A stretch of DNA of 64,000 bases, taken from contig JACGCM010001129.1 in assembly GCA_014058105.1 (NCBI GenBank), positions 2,491,001-2,555,000 on the forward strand, given 5' to 3'. Both the position numbers and the translations under genes were made by a program. A model generated the notes under the pieces. It saw only the letters and a list, made by a program, of their open reading frames with translations, made no database searches and was not told where the DNA came from. This stretch comes from Kingdonia uniflora (lineage: Eukaryota > Streptophyta > Magnoliopsida > Ranunculales > Circaeasteraceae). Positions within the stretch are counted from its first letter, which is position 1; the number at the start of each line of letters is the position of its first letter. Of the stretch, positions 1 to 12,240 are shown piece by piece.

Positions 1-1858
1 CAAAATTACCTTGTTATATACATAATAATGAACAGTCCTAAATTCATAGGTTTACTGGTAATTTAGATCTCTATGGTCCTCAAATTCAAAAGCCATGTCA
101 AGGCTCTTAGGAATTTCATGCAATGCTACCACATGCAGAGAGTGAAGAAGCACCAAGTAAGTTGTACTCACTTCAGCTTGTATTTAATTAATTATCTCTC
201 TGCTATACCTTCATATATTTACTCTGATAAATATTCAACCATATACACAAGTTTTTATTTATCCAAAACTAACACTTACATTAATTACGGTGTAGATGCT
301 CCAGTCTCCTCTGAGCGGTCCTATCATTATCTTAAAGGACTTTTCATTTGTGTACCGTGTATAAGGGTTATAGACGATTCACTTATGATATTTGTATACA
401 ATTATCAAAGTATATTGAAGTAAAATAGTTCCCCTTCCATTTGGTGTGCTACAAATGAATATGTTTTTTTAGATTAATTAATAAAAAGCAAGACTATTAT
501 AAACACGAAGCATAACAGAGTGCAAACTTTATATTGAATTACTTTTGAGACTAACTATATCAAATAAGACATAATCCTCAATGAAGTATTCCTTATTATA
601 CGTTGATTAAAAATTTAACTCACTTATGCTTATTCCTTTGTTCAGATGTCTATTTTTCTATAGGCATTAGTTTTGAACATAATTATATATTCACACATAA
701 ATGTCAGTGGCTTCACAATTGCTACCCAATAATTGTTTCCCTATATAAACTATTCTGAGTCGCATTGTGAGATAAACATCATGATAAAGTGAGTTCATTT
801 TTTTTACAAAGGGATGTTTAATTAATTTTCGTGTGGATGAATGTTTATTTGTGTGCATACATATCGTTCATCTTGTACAAAGGGATCAATATTATTGTTA
901 GTCATGTTTGAACCAAGTAGAAATTTCCAGAGCATACCAATCAATAATATTGTAGATTGGATACATAATACGTTTTATGATTTGCTATCAATTTAATGAA
1001 GGAAGACAAACTTGAAAGATTCACATAATAAACCGAGAAAAACTCATAAATATATTAATGTTAGTTAGCTTTCAAAAGCTACAAATTAAACTTCTAAAAT
1101 CTTACTTAATCAAGCATTGTAAAGAAAAAGTCGGAGAGGTCTACTGAAGGTTTTTGAAGTGTGACCGCCCATAGCAGTACAAACGAACGATTTATCTTCA
1201 AATGATACCGGCAGTCATTCGGGTATGGTGCAAGCGGTTACCTAGAACTATAATCAAGCACATACCTGAATTTTGGCTACCTGAAAAATTCTACAAAATG
1301 TTCAAAACTCTTCTCTTAGTTTAGAAGTTTAGGGCTGCTACTTCAAGTGGATACTATAAAAGGTAAACCGGAGAAATGCTCGACTTTCATATGCAGACTG
1401 CTTATTATGGTGGGTAAACGACCAAAAATATCTAATCTGGCAGCCGAGCCTGCCTAACGATTTCTATAGAAGAAAACTGTCATTTAGCAAGCTCCCTTAG
1501 AATTCTTATTTATATCCGGGCTATATAAGTCCATTATACGGTCATTTTAAAGAAAAACCAATTTGAGCTTACTTATTAACCGGCTCCAAATACCCCCTTA
1601 TCCTTTACACTTCATAGCCTGAAAACTGCGAGAAAAAATGCAGATACATCCCACCACGACGTTATGTAAATATGACATATACTTACATATATATTTGGCT
1701 TAAAAGTGTACACTTCCATTCCCTTACTATCAGCTCCTAGCGCTCACTTTTATAAAAGACGTACCCCCCTACACGTACAACCTTATTAAGCAAATACTTG
1801 TAGAAATAGGACAAATAATTATTGCATTCACAAATCCCATAAAATTCATACCAAAATT
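1..1858. other. AT-rich stretch, no gene recognised
   Basis: The only open frame of note (73-423, +, 116 codons) has tyrosine- and serine-rich composition, shows no motif I recognise, and is what AT-rich DNA yields by chance. A TATAAAA sequence at about 1751, 108 bp upstream of the first open frame of the Helitron region, could be a promoter element, but nothing else supports it. I cannot place the 5' end (TC) of the Helitron in this stretch. Confidence 0.5.
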
Positions 1859-2460
1859 ATGTCTAATTTATGCAAGAATATATACAATTACAATGTAAAC
1901 GATGATAAGCCCGTGGTAACTATAATGAAAAAAGAAAAACATTCTTGTATAATTGTGGAATATAAATTTGTACTTCACCGCGATGCAAGTGGCCAAAATA
2001 TAATTATAAATGAGGGTGAGACAGTGAACCAGCTAAAGAAAGCAAGTATTGTTACTCCTAAAATTACAAATTGAAATGTGGTGAGTCTCTCTCTCTCTCT
2101 GCAACAAACAAGGTACATTGATCTTCCCCTCTATTCTCCTCTTTAGGGTTTTAATTATTTTTGACTTGTAGGGAATCAAATACCTTGTAATTTACCTTTG
2201 ATTGCTCTACTAAAATCTCAGATAATTAGGGCTCATATTTGTTCCTCTCTCAATCTGATATGTAATCGCACTCATTCTCAGTCAAGGAATAGGGCACATA
2301 GTTCATAATTCCAGTGACATTCTTTATATATTAATCCCAGCCCATTGTCTACATCCTAAGTTAGTTTATTAGTAGTTATAATTTTTAGTCTCTCCATCAT
2401 GCAACTTACAGATTAACAATCTGAAGATTATGTTTTATTTATTGTAAATTTTGAATATTG

Positions 2461-2820
2461 ACATAGTTCATGCTACTTTAACTGGACTATTTTTGTAGAC
2501 TCCAATGTTTATTGAAGCTAGTGAAGTTGGATCTAATCTAATCCCTAACAACCTTCCAGTTACGTCCACCATATCTGTTAAAGGTACATATTTTATAATA
2601 GTCAAAGTTATATACAAATATCTTTTCATTATTCTCAAAAAATATTGAACTTCAGGTGTATATGAAAGCATTGACCACATGAACAATAACTACCACAGGT
2701 GGTTCCCGACGATAGAGGAATACACTCACTCGTGAAGAACAAGAAGCAGTAAGGCTTAATTATAATGCCAAGAGGCGTAAGAATTACAACATGACACAAC
2801 TTAGTAAGGTATGTTTTCGT
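2461..2820 (+). repeat. Helitron N-terminal exon cassette, copy 1
   Basis: The block holds a short exon reading TPMFIEASEVGSNLIPNNLP (about 2500-2581), a GT donor, an intron, and a second exon (about 2697-2808) reading LTREEQEAVRLNYNAKRR followed by KNY. A TAG interrupts the second exon soon after its GGSRR start. The non-coding lead-in (a CATAGTTCATGCTAC-like sequence) is also shared with copy 2 about 740 bp downstream. The Lys/Arg/Glu-rich segment resembles the basic N-terminal region seen in many Helitron proteins. I infer an intragenic duplication of two exons plus intron rather than two independent elements. Confidence 0.65.
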
Positions 2821-3197
2821 ATAACATTTACTTATATAATATTTACGATTATTTTCATTATCGTATATAACTCCATAGACAATGATCTTAATATATTAAC
2901 TGTAAAAAGCAACAGAAGTGCATTGTTCTAACTTCGATTGCATCCAAATAAAGGAAATTGGAAATGTATGTATTTTATAACGGTTGTTTTTAATGTCATG
3001 ATTCTATATAATTGTATCATTGTTGATTATATCTCATTATAGGAAAAATTAAGTGAACTGCCTGGAACACTATATTCAAAGTCCATCCACGACGCAAACA
3101 TGTCTAACATTATCAGGGTAATGCAAAGCAATACCGTTAATAATATTGCGAATGTTGACGATATTTGGTTTTAGCTAATTATAAGCCTATAATGTCA

Positions 3198-3600
3198 ACA
3201 TAATTCATGCTACTATAACTGATAATGTATTCCTCCTACAAACTCCAATGTTTATTGAAGCCAGAGAGGTTGGATCTATTATGATCCCTGACAACCTTCC
3301 AACTTACTCTAGCTCATCCGTTACAGGTATATATTAAATAGTCGTTCAAATGATCTATAAATCCATTACCTTATTCTACAAAAATACTAAAACTGATCTA
3401 TATATCCATTACATTATTCTACAGAAATACTAAGCTTCACATATGTACTAAAACATTGACAACATTAAAACAAGTTTCCTCAGGTGGTTCTCGAAAACTG
3501 ATGCATGTGTTAACTTCTGAAGATCAAGAAGCAAAAAGGCTTCAAACAAATGCAAAACAACGCGTGAATTACGCCCAAAAAAAACTTGAGGGAGTATGTA
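3198..3600 (+). repeat. Helitron N-terminal exon cassette, copy 2
   Basis: This is a diverged direct copy of the block at 2461-2820. The first exon (about 3243-3326) reads TPMFIEAREVGSIMIPDNLP. The second (about 3482-3597) reads LTSEDQEAKRLQTNAKQR followed by VNY. Exon order, the GT/AG-like borders and the upstream CATAATTCATGCTAC sequence match copy 1. This copy keeps its second exon open, whereas copy 1 has a stop there. Weaker similarity may continue into 3670-3800 (compare 2890-3130). Confidence 0.65.
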
Positions 3601-4170
3601 TTTAAATAATATATTTTTTTTCCATGAATATTAATAAATTTATAAATGATTTTAACATTTAATTGAATATATACTGAAGCAAATATGTCTGGTAGAAGGT
3701 TTAAATTCCAATTGCAACAAATTCAGCAAAATTAAAATACATATTGCCAATAGGAAATCCTATTCTAAACAATGTCAAAAACAGACAGACAATATTTTAA
3801 AGTCAGGTATTTAACCAGACTATCATCTTATTCCTTGCAACTATATTGCTATTATTGTGAACTAACATAGCATTTTCTTACCAGGTGGAACAAATAAAGA
3901 ACAATGCATTGATCAAAATGCCTCGGTGTTGTTAGGCACAAGTTGTGGTATTAATGAGACACTTAACAAGGAAATGTTCAGTTTGTCTTGATTATGGATG
4001 CCACATTGTCCAGATATGTGGCCAACATCAATGCGCCAGTTGCTATTGCCGCCACTTCAGCAGGTACATCTGATACATGCATGCTTAGTATTACTAATAA
4101 CGCCTTTACTAGCAAATGTCGCATACTACCTGATGTGCCTATGGAAGATTGCATTAGCTAGACCACTATC

Positions 4171-5347
4171 ATGAATAATATATCACATAATAATATGCAA
4201 TTAAATACTACTACTACCAAATCCTTAATGACATCTTCAAACCAGCCACTTACAAATGAACCTACCATGCATAACAAATCCAATTCTAGAAACATTAGAG
4301 CCATTGGGCACAATTATGCAAGAACCTATGTAGATTCAAAAAGAAGTAAGACTTATAAACTTCCACTACCAAGACAGCGTAAACACTGTAAAGCTCGCCT
4401 ATTCGCTAGGGAGACCAGAGGTTTTTGTTGCTTGAGTGGGAAAGTTGACTTAGGAATGCTGCCAGTTCCAGCAGAACTATTAATTTTACGATGAACAATC
4501 TACAGTAGGTAAAGATTTTAGAAAAAATATTAGAGTATACAATCACTCATTCCAATGTACATCTATAGGGGTAACATTAGATGAATCTCTTTCTAATGCT
4601 TCAAATGAAATTTATACATTTAAGGCCCACGGTGTGATATACCATAAAATTAGGAGTTATTTACCACCAAAACTTAAGAGAGCACGGTTTATACAGCTGT
4701 ATTTTTATGATCTACTTAATCAACTTATAGATAGAGTTAAGGAAAAGGATCTTTTGAAGGAAGAAATTACTGTTAATTTAACGAAAATTTTGAGAGACTA
4801 TAATGTGTTTATTCAACAATTCGAAAAAATTATAAATTTACCCGATCTTTCCAATCGTGAACTTGTTATTAAGCAATGCCCAAAAGGAGCAAAACAATAT
4901 ATTTTACCCACTACAAATGATGTGGCAGGGATTGTAATCGACAGTGAAGAAAAAACAGTGGGACAAAATATTGTAATTCACCCAACAAAAGAGGGATTAC
5001 AATTCATATTTGAAACTGCTAGATTTTATGACTCCTTGCAATACCCACTCTTATTACCAAAAGGAACTTATGGATGGGATATAGAGACTTTCAATAGAAA
5101 TGGCAAAAAAATTACTATTCGTGTATTCTACGCTTACATGTTGCAGATCCACCCAAACTATGAATCACATATCCTTAGAGGCGGTCGATTATTACAACAA
5201 TATATAGCGGATCGATGCGTTAAAATGCATACAAGCAACCTAGGGTATATTAGACAAAATCAGAAGAAAATTAGGTCTGATATGTACCGTGGACAACAAG
5301 ATGCTATTAGGTCTGGTGAAAGGCTAGGTAAAAATGTTGGAAAATGA
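4171..5347 (+). pseudogene. Helitron protein, Cys-rich and Helitron_like_N segments
   Basis: The first part (4171-4494) reads through a Cys/Gly-rich stretch with FCCLSGKVDLGMLPVPAELL, the usual FCC..GKV..P.P..L block of the zinc-binding N-terminus of Helitron proteins. A frameshift near 4495-4517 then leads into an open frame to 5347. Its residues FKAHGVIYHKIRSYLPP, FIQLYFYDLLNQ, YPLLLPKGTYGWD and YIADRCVKM match the Helitron_like_N domain in order, ending with a GYIRQNQKKIRSDMYRG segment that normally leads into the Rep catalytic region. In the ancestral protein the two parts were one reading frame. The gene is broken here; translation past the shift would need a 1- or 2-base change. Confidence 0.85.
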
Positions 5348-5487
5348 ATTATTTTCCCTTCATCCCATAATTGTAGTCCTCGCAATATGTACCAGCGCTT
5401 TCAAGATGCAATGGCATTAGTCCAGAAATGCGGCAAACCAGATCTTTTTATAACAATGACTTGTAGCCCAGAGTGGCTAGAAATAAT

Positions 5488-6042
5488 CAATGACTAGGTT
5501 CAGGACAACAACCACAAGATCGTCCAGATTTATTCCGTGCTAAATTCTTATGTATGAGGCATGACATAGTAAAATTATCGGTATTAGGGTTAGTTAAGGC
5601 GCACGTGTACGTTATAGAATTCCAAAAATGTGGTCTTCCACATTTGGTACATGGACCATGTGGTACCCAAAAATACCAAATCTGTTTGTATGAATAACAG
5701 TAAGTATACAAAATATTTCCAAAAGATTTTGCTGAACACACAATTCAGGGTAATGATTCCTACCCTATTTATCGCCGACATTTTGACAAACGTTCAATCA
5801 AGGTTGGAACAAAAACCGCTAATAATAGCTGGATTGTACCTTACAATGGATGGTTGCTTAAAAGATTCAACTGCCACATAAATGTTGAAGTTTGCAGCAA
5901 CATCAAATGCATTAAATACTTATATAAGTATATTTACAAGGGTCTTGACCATGTTTCTATGGAAGTTGGCGGAATAGACAATGTGGACAAGATAAAACAA
6001 TTTGTAGATGCAAGATGGATATCTCCTCCAGAAGCTGCTTGA
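5488..6042 (+). pseudogene. Helitron HUH-Rep catalytic region, with deletion
   Basis: In intact Helitrons this region nicks and rejoins DNA with an HUH metal site and a two-tyrosine motif. The sequence gives HVYVIEFQKCGLPH at 5602-5643, which is the start of the HUH block, but then jumps at once to VHGPCG and a frameshifted KSVCMNN..YTKYFQK segment. The second part of the HUH block and the following tens of residues are therefore deleted. The tyrosine motif survives at 5854-6042 as NIKCIKYLYKYIYKG, followed by RWISPPEAA, a TGA in place of the usual Trp, and RLFAFPM. Loss of the metal ligand means this Rep cannot work even if the frames were continuous. Confidence 0.85.
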
Positions 6043-6415
6043 AGATTATTCGCATTCCCAATGGGTAAAATATATCAGGTAGTAGAACGCTTGCAAATAC
6101 ACCTTCCAAATCAACAACAGGTTACTTTTTTTGACTTTCAATCCCTAAAAAATATAGTTCAAAACGTCTACAATACCCAAACAATGTTAACCGAGTTTTT
6201 TTACATTAAACGTATAAGATTTTGATGCAAGAAAATTCCTATATCGTGAAATCCTTCAATACTATAGATGGATAAGTAAAGGAAAGTTTTGGCAAAGGTA
6301 TAAAAGTAAAATTAAGTGCATTGGACGAATATACACAATCCAGCCATCCGATGGAAAATGAGTTTACTTGCAACTTTAATTAAATCATATAAAAGGGCCA
6401 AGATCATTTGATGAT

Positions 6416-7760
6416 ATGCTTACAATTAATGGTGCTTCGTATAGGTCATTTAAGAGACCAGTAGAGGCCTTTGGTTTGTTAGAGGATGACAATACTATTA
6501 GGGATTGTTTAGAAGAAGCAAACTTACTACAAATCGCACCAGCTTTGAGAAAACTATTTGTTAGACTGTTAGTATTTCGTAAACCTGCTAATGTATTCGA
6601 TTTATGGAAAGATTTTAAAGATTATATGTCAGAAGATTACCGAAAAATAGGCCATTACAAAAATGTAGCACTCGATCTTAAATTCACGAGAGGAATTAAT
6701 GATTTACTTGGGCAACACAACAAGAATGTTCTTGATTACAATTTGCCAAGGATGAACTTAAATACTGAAGAAGATGATGATTTGTTCGGTCTGTTAAAAG
6801 ACAAGCTCGATATTAAAACACTATTTATGGACTATCTAGCTAAAGATAAATTGAATCCAGAACAAAATTACGCTTACGATAGAATTATAAAATCTATAAA
6901 TTTAAATAAAAGTAAGGTTTATTTTAATGACAGGCCAGACGGTATGGGAAAGACATTCTTCTACGCTTGCATCGTCAAATCTCGAATATGGGAATATACA
7001 AAAGTTATTCAACTGAAAGAAAATATGTGAGCACGTAACGATCCCAAACATTCAAATTTCTTACTCCAAGTCGGTAATGGCAGCAATAATATCGAGGCTG
7101 ACAGTGACTTAATACGAATACCAGATGAAATGATTATAAAATGGGAGAATGAAGATTCAATAAATGATTTAGTAGAATTTGTTTTCTCTGAACTGAGAAA
7201 GATTGCTCATGACATTTTTTATATGATAAACATAGCTATAGTAACACTGCTAAATGAAACTGTGGATTTTGTAAATGAAAAAATTATTGAAACATTCCCA
7301 GGAGAAGCTGTTACATATTATTCATTCGATAGTATTGAATATGACACACATAATTTGTATCCCCAAGAATTCTTAAATGCAACCACTCCTGGTGGATTAC
7401 CTCCACATAAATTAACCCCCAAAGAAGGAGCACTAATTATTCTATTACGTAACACTAGCTCAAAAGATAGATTATGCAATGGAACGAGATTAATATGTCG
7501 TGAATTTAAGAAAAATACTATAAAGGCAGAAATAATGATCGGGCATCATAAAGGAGATATTGTATTATTGCCCCGTATACCATTAAAACCTTCAGAAAAT
7601 GTCAATCTACTATTTGTAATGATACGCCGGTAGTTTCCTATTAGGTTATGCTTCGCACTGATAATCAATAAGTCACAAGGTCAAGCGATTCTTATTACAA
7701 GGGTCTTTTTGAACGATTCTGCCTTCAGTCACGGCCAACTGTATGTCACTTTGTCTTGAA
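6416..7760 (+). pseudogene. Helitron linker and PIF1-type helicase, internally deleted
   Basis: Residues in 6416-7030 show the standard Rep-helicase linker (SFKRPVEAFGLLEDDNTIRD, then LRKLFVRLLVF) followed by the helicase start LNPEQNYAYDRII. The Walker A is degenerate, DGMGKTFFYACI, where the family has G-GTGKT. After a TGA at 7028, the next frame reads NDPKHSNFLLQVGNG. In intact proteins that lies well C-terminal to Walker A, so the Walker B and middle motifs are missing. The tail (7130-7760) gives NATTPGGLPPHKLTPKEGA, then ILLRN, LCNGTRL and INKSQGQ, the PIF1 C-terminal part. The final segment runs into a stop near 7755. Confidence 0.88.
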
Positions 7761-7899
7761 ATATTTCAAAGAAAAAAACTAGGGTGTTGGTATGCAATGG
7801 AAAATTGCAAAACCAACCTGGTACCCATACAGTTAATGTGATTTACAAAGAAATCCTTACAGCTTGCCAATTACCTAATCCCAACACCAAATGACATAT

Positions 7900-9239
7900 T
7901 TATTGCCAATTGTTTCACCAATCGTCGTCAGCATCAGTAGTACATCAAATACAAACGTGAATCACGTTAGAAAAATGCATTATTAATAATATTCAAAATG
8001 CATTGCCATAACAATATTGATGTATCTGCTGAAGTTGCAGCTACTTATACAACCAATCATGATTGCCACATATAGGTGAGGATTCAACAACATTGACTGT
8101 GATGTTATTGGTTATCTCAGCATCCCATCTGGTAAACATAATTCAGGAATTCATTTTTCTTTGTTAATGTGTTTCTTTACAATACTTGGAACTAACCTTA
8201 CCTTCACATTTTGTCGTGCATTGATTCCTAATATTTAGTTCTTCTCTTATTTATAGTATGCCCAATATGTCGAACGAAAGAAATTTGTATTCTAATCACT
8301 ATAAAATAAACTTGTTTGATGTGGTGAAATATTTCATAATAATGATTGGTAGGATCAAGCGTCTGGTGTGAACTTAGGGGAGGTGTTGATGATATGAATA
8401 ATTAGAGGTGAGATATGCTATGTTTTGATATCTAATTTATACACTATCTCGAGTACTTTTAAGCGTAATGATTAAAAGCATTAAGAAATTGACCCTGATG
8501 CTCTTCACAAGAGTTTTGTTCTTCGGGTTAGTCTTCATTTATCAATATTTTCTTCTAAGATATAAGGGTTATCTTGACAATGTTATGTTCCCCACGCTAT
8601 ATTTTCTTTACTTTTTTTCCATTTAGCCTACAAGATTTGTATTTCGGTCTCACCTCCTTCCGAAAAGAAAAATTCAGACTGATTATATTGAAAACACAAA
8701 GAGAAAAAAAAAACCTGAAGTGAAGGGCATTGATAAAATAACACTTGAATAAAATATGGTTGGTGCATCAACATCAACATGATCTTGTTGAACTATTGTA
8801 GGTAATGGCGGCAAGGAGTCCTAATGTGGGACTACAAAGAGCATTAAGAAGACATGCTCCCAGGCAAGCCTTATAATGGATAACATATTTTCCTTCTTCA
8901 ATTTCAATTGTATAATCTATTAATGTAGTACATTTCTTTGTTTACTATTTTTAGTTAAAATAAAAAGTGCCCACTTTCTGCCCCTGCAAAGTCTAGAATA
9001 TCGAGAATTACTGATTACATCGGTTTCTCAAAAGATAGTTGATGCCAAAGTGAAAAATCTTCATCATCTGAAGCTCAATAAAGTGAAGGCAATGGAAGCA
9101 ACAGTTGCTGCAAAATATTTTACTACTCCTTGATATCAAAAGAGTATCACTAATGTAGATCACTTTCGAAGTGTTTAACATCCAAATGTTAGTATTGCAG
9201 CCTCAAAGTCTACAGTAGTAGCAAAAAGGCCTTTGTCTG
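7900..9239. other. AT-rich non-coding, probably Helitron tail or flank
   Basis: No protein-like segment longer than about 40 residues could be read on either strand. The segment follows the helicase stop and precedes gene-like fragments on the same strand. It may be the non-coding 3' part of the Helitron, but I found no convincing hairpin plus CTRR end. Confidence 0.35.
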
Positions 9240-10130
9240 CCAAAGTCCAAAGAAAAATATTAATATAAAGAAGGTTTTGTCAGAGTGCGAAGCTCCCGAT
9301 GACTGAAATATGTGCTAAGATGAAAAAGCTTGAGACAAGCAGGTATAAGAAGGTGTCTAGTAATTATTCTAAACTGTGGAGATCGAATGCACGTCTTAGG
9401 AATACATCTACAAATGTTTTGGATTTTCCCAAATCGCAGTTGGACAGTCATAAAAAACAGGATTGTTGTTACTAGAGACCAAAACAAGCAGGAGGTAAAA
9501 TCATTAACATGCATGCAGAAACAGAACCCAAGAATACGAAAACCTGGTCTTCAAGGGCCTGAAGAAGGGGGTTGATAGTAAATCTTGTAATAGCGTAATG
9601 GATATTGATAAAACATCGAAGAATAGTTCCCCAAATATTATCTCTGTATCTACCAGTTCCTGGAGTAATGAAAAAAATGGAAACCAAGAATCATTGTTAC
9701 CAATTTCAGGAGCTCTCACCAATATACATGGAGAATGCACTAAAGATGTAATTGGCTCCATATCCATCAATGTGAGGGGTTCAGGAAAAAATAATTCTTC
9801 GTTGGGGTTTAATCAGGGTTCGTTTTGCAATACCCTCGTGCAAGAAGTTAGGGGTGGGATCTAAAAGCAACTACATGCATACTCCCATTTTAAGTAAGTT
9901 GTTGCCGAGAGAAGGCAGGGTATCTATAACTGAACCTGCAGTGGGGAGGGGACATAATTATATATTACAACTAATTCTGGTGTATGACCTGGTGAGACAA
10001 ATGTTATCAAATTGTAGATCCGAGGTTTGGAAAACGCTTGAAATGTCAGAAGATCAATGTGAGCTTTCTATGGGAATGTCTGCTGATTAAAAGGGTACTC
10101 TACAATTTTTACTCCCGGCGCGAGTTCTGC
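9240..10130 (+). pseudogene. Unrecognised gene-like fragment
   Basis: Several forward frames are open one after another (9300-9475, 9598-9864, 9854-10090). Their composition is more like protein than the surrounding AT-rich DNA: Ser/Asn/Lys-rich first (for example KLWRSNARLRNTSTNVLDFP), then a mixed hydrophobic stretch (GRGHNYILQLILVYDLVRQM). I do not recognise the family. A SET-associated SUVH-type N-terminus was considered but the match is too weak to name. The pieces lie on the Helitron strand and just before two recognisable host-gene fragments, so this may be a captured or decayed host gene. Confidence 0.35.
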
Positions 10131-10479
10131 CCAGTTCCATCCTAGAAGCTTCGAATGCAGAGGTACAATATTTCGAGTGCTTTTATGTTTTAATTTTTGG
10201 AGGTGTGATGCAAATAATTTGGTGGAAGCTTCAAACAGAAGTTGCACGATGAAAAAAAATACAAATTAGGGCTACAATCCCCAAATTAAAAACCTATAAT
10301 CAAACTATAGCTTTTCAATTACTCAACTCAAAATGCACGCTAGCCCGCGTCGATGTATGAATTGATGTGTCAGTGATCTTTTAGTGAGTATACGATCCAT
10401 ATATCAAGGCTTATCAAATACTACTTCCAAACTTTAGACATGTCAATCAACTATTACCGAAACTTGGTTTACAATTCAA

Positions 10480-11178
10480 GTGTGTATTTGCAGTGGTATT
10501 TCGGCATACACCCAATGTGGGGATGATGCCTACTCGTATCCTTTTTGGGGAGGTGGACGGCCATATTATTGTGGAGTATCCTGGTTTGCACTCGATTGCC
10601 GATATGCTCAAATTGAGATTGTGATAAGGTCACAAACTTACAGAGTTCTGAATATCAGTGAAGCCAATCAGATTATTACAATCGTAAGACAAATGTTTTG
10701 AATTTGGGTGATAGTTATCTTCATTGTCCAACTGTATTTCGTAATGATACAACAATAGGTGATTCCAGTTTTTATTCTAGTCTCTTTGAATATGGTCTGG
10801 GTACTATGAATGTTACTCTGTTCTACAGTTGCCCTTTTAAAGTATCAAAACACTCAGAGGTATATTCTTGTCGTGATCCAATAGATAGTACCAATATTAA
10901 TCTTTACCTCAGGGCTGAATCTGGTTCAGTGGAATGAAATCAAAGCACTTTTGAGTGCCGTGGTAGTATTTTCATCCCAGTTCGTGCATCGTTTATTCAT
11001 CGCAGCTCATATGATATTTTTAAAGAAGGATTTGAAGTGAAGTATGATGCTAGCAATTATCTAGACTGTGATCACTGAACCAAATTTGATGGGAGTTGCA
11101 AAACCACCAAATTTGATAACAGTTTTTAGTGTTATTGCTGCGACGGATCTTCTGAAAGAACGGCCTGTCCTCCATCAG
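10480..11178 (+). pseudogene. LRK10-like receptor kinase ectodomain fragment
   Basis: The translated pieces follow the galacturonan-binding (GUB_WAK_bind) plus WAK_assoc ectodomain of LRK10-like receptor kinases. The landmarks are CGDDAYSYPFWGGGRPYYCG, a YRVLNISEAN segment, NVTLFYSCPF, then CRGSIFIPVRASF, EGFEVKYDASNYL and a CYCCDGS Cys cluster. In intact plant receptors this ectodomain is extracellular and followed by a membrane helix and a kinase domain. Here a 1-2 bp frameshift at about 10697 and stop codons after SGSVE (10935) and at about 11078 and 11129 break it. The fragment ends at a plausible splice donor (CAG/GTACCC, 11178/11179), the expected end of the ectodomain exon. No kinase domain follows. 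Confidence 0.85.
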
Positions 11179-11544
11179 GTACCCTATATGCATTCTCATT
11201 ACTAAATTTCACCTTTCAATGGTTTTCTTAGGAAGGCCGGAAACCACAATAAATAGTGATGTGAGTAAGGTTAAATGCTTTTAGAGTAATTACTTAAAAC
11301 TTGATTGCTTTCGTACGGAACTCGAGTGATTGTGATTTTTATTTTTATTTTGTTACACCCCATAATGCATGAAGTCTATGAGTGATGTAGTAAGTAGGAT
11401 GTGCTTTACGAGTACAAGAAGAACAACGGTCTTTTGAAGTGGTAGAGGAAACTATAAAATAACTCATGTACATATATTTGCTTCGGAGCGTGAACATTTT
11501 GGATATTATGTTTTAATGTCAAATATTTCTGCAGTATCAAACAA

Positions 11545-12240
11545 ATGGCACATACAATTTTCTTGCTCTCCGGTATTATAATTCTCTTTGCTTTTATGGC
11601 TTCTGCGGCGGTCGTTGAGCACACCCTAGTGGTAAAAATAGCTTATGAATATTATTTTTCGTTTGCTTTGTTATATATCTCAATGCCAATCTACGGAAAT
11701 CGCCAATACCCTAATTTCATTTCCTTTCAATCATAGGTGGAGAACTTGACCATCCGTTAACTGTACGATGAGCAAATTATAGTGGCTATTAACGGGAGCA
11801 TGTCGGGTCCCACCTTACAACTTTCTGAGGGAGACACACTTATAGTTTATGTCCACAATCATTCACGATACAATATGACCATTCACCGGTAATTTGATAA
11901 TTCACAATATATTAAATAAAAGTCATTGAGTAGCGTCATTTTTTTATTGAAAATAATGCTTACGTAAAATCGGTGATTCAAATGCAGGCACGGTATGTTT
12001 CAGTTACATAGCGCGTGTCGGACGGACCGGCTTATATGACTCAATGTCCCATACTACCAGAAAATAGCTACACATACAACTTCACCATCATTATATAAGA
12101 GGGAGCGCTATGGTGGCATGCCCATGTGTCATGGCTTCGCGCAACTGTTTACGGTGCTGGTGCATTAATGGTTAACTTACCAGTCTGTCTTAGGCACATA
12201 GATGGGAAGAATTTCAGCAAATTCAAGATAACAAACTAGA
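11545..12240 (+). pseudogene. Laccase 5' fragment (signal peptide and first cupredoxin)
   Basis: Laccases are secreted multicopper oxidases, in plants linked to lignin polymerisation. Exon 1 (11545-11631) encodes a signal peptide (MAHTIFLLSGIIILFAFMAS). Introns at 11632-11736 and 11889-11987 have GT-AG borders. Exon 2 reads VENLTIR, a TAA stop at 11758, then [20 protein letters not shown] and [11 protein letters not shown]. Exon 3 carries the copper-site block HxHG as HRHG (normally HWHG), QLHSA, a 1-bp loss, then TQCPILP, SYTYNFT and the intact [16 protein letters not shown]. Similarity stops after about [11 protein letters not shown]; the second and third cupredoxin domains are absent. A further stop occurs before EGALWWH. 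It is clearly broken and truncated. Confidence 0.92.

Larger units (their letters stand above)
1859..7900 (+). mobile_element. Decayed autonomous Helitron (RepHel region)
   Basis: Translated pieces in three forward frames give, in order, a Cys/His N-terminal segment, the Helitron_like_N domain, a rolling-circle Rep segment ending in KYLYKYIYKG, the inter-domain linker, and a PIF1-type helicase with an altered Walker A and a C-terminal KSQGQ motif. That order defines plant Helitrons. The coding sequence is broken by stops, frameshifts and at least two internal deletions, so the copy is not functional. A small open frame at 1859-2074, starting MSNLCKNIYN, may be a first exon but is unrecognised. 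The terminal TC and hairpin-CTRR signatures could not be assigned by eye, so both limits are approximate. Confidence 0.85.

Noticed and set aside
73..423. 116-codon open frame at the left edge
   Set aside because: No motif, AT-driven composition, no splice or promoter context.
5487..5781. Minus-strand open frames of 84 and 63 codons
   Set aside because: Antisense to the Helitron Rep region, which has clear family motifs on the plus strand.
9854..10090. Assignment to an SUVH-type histone methyltransferase
   Set aside because: Only a vague similarity of a hydrophobic segment; no SRA, pre-SET or SET motifs are present.
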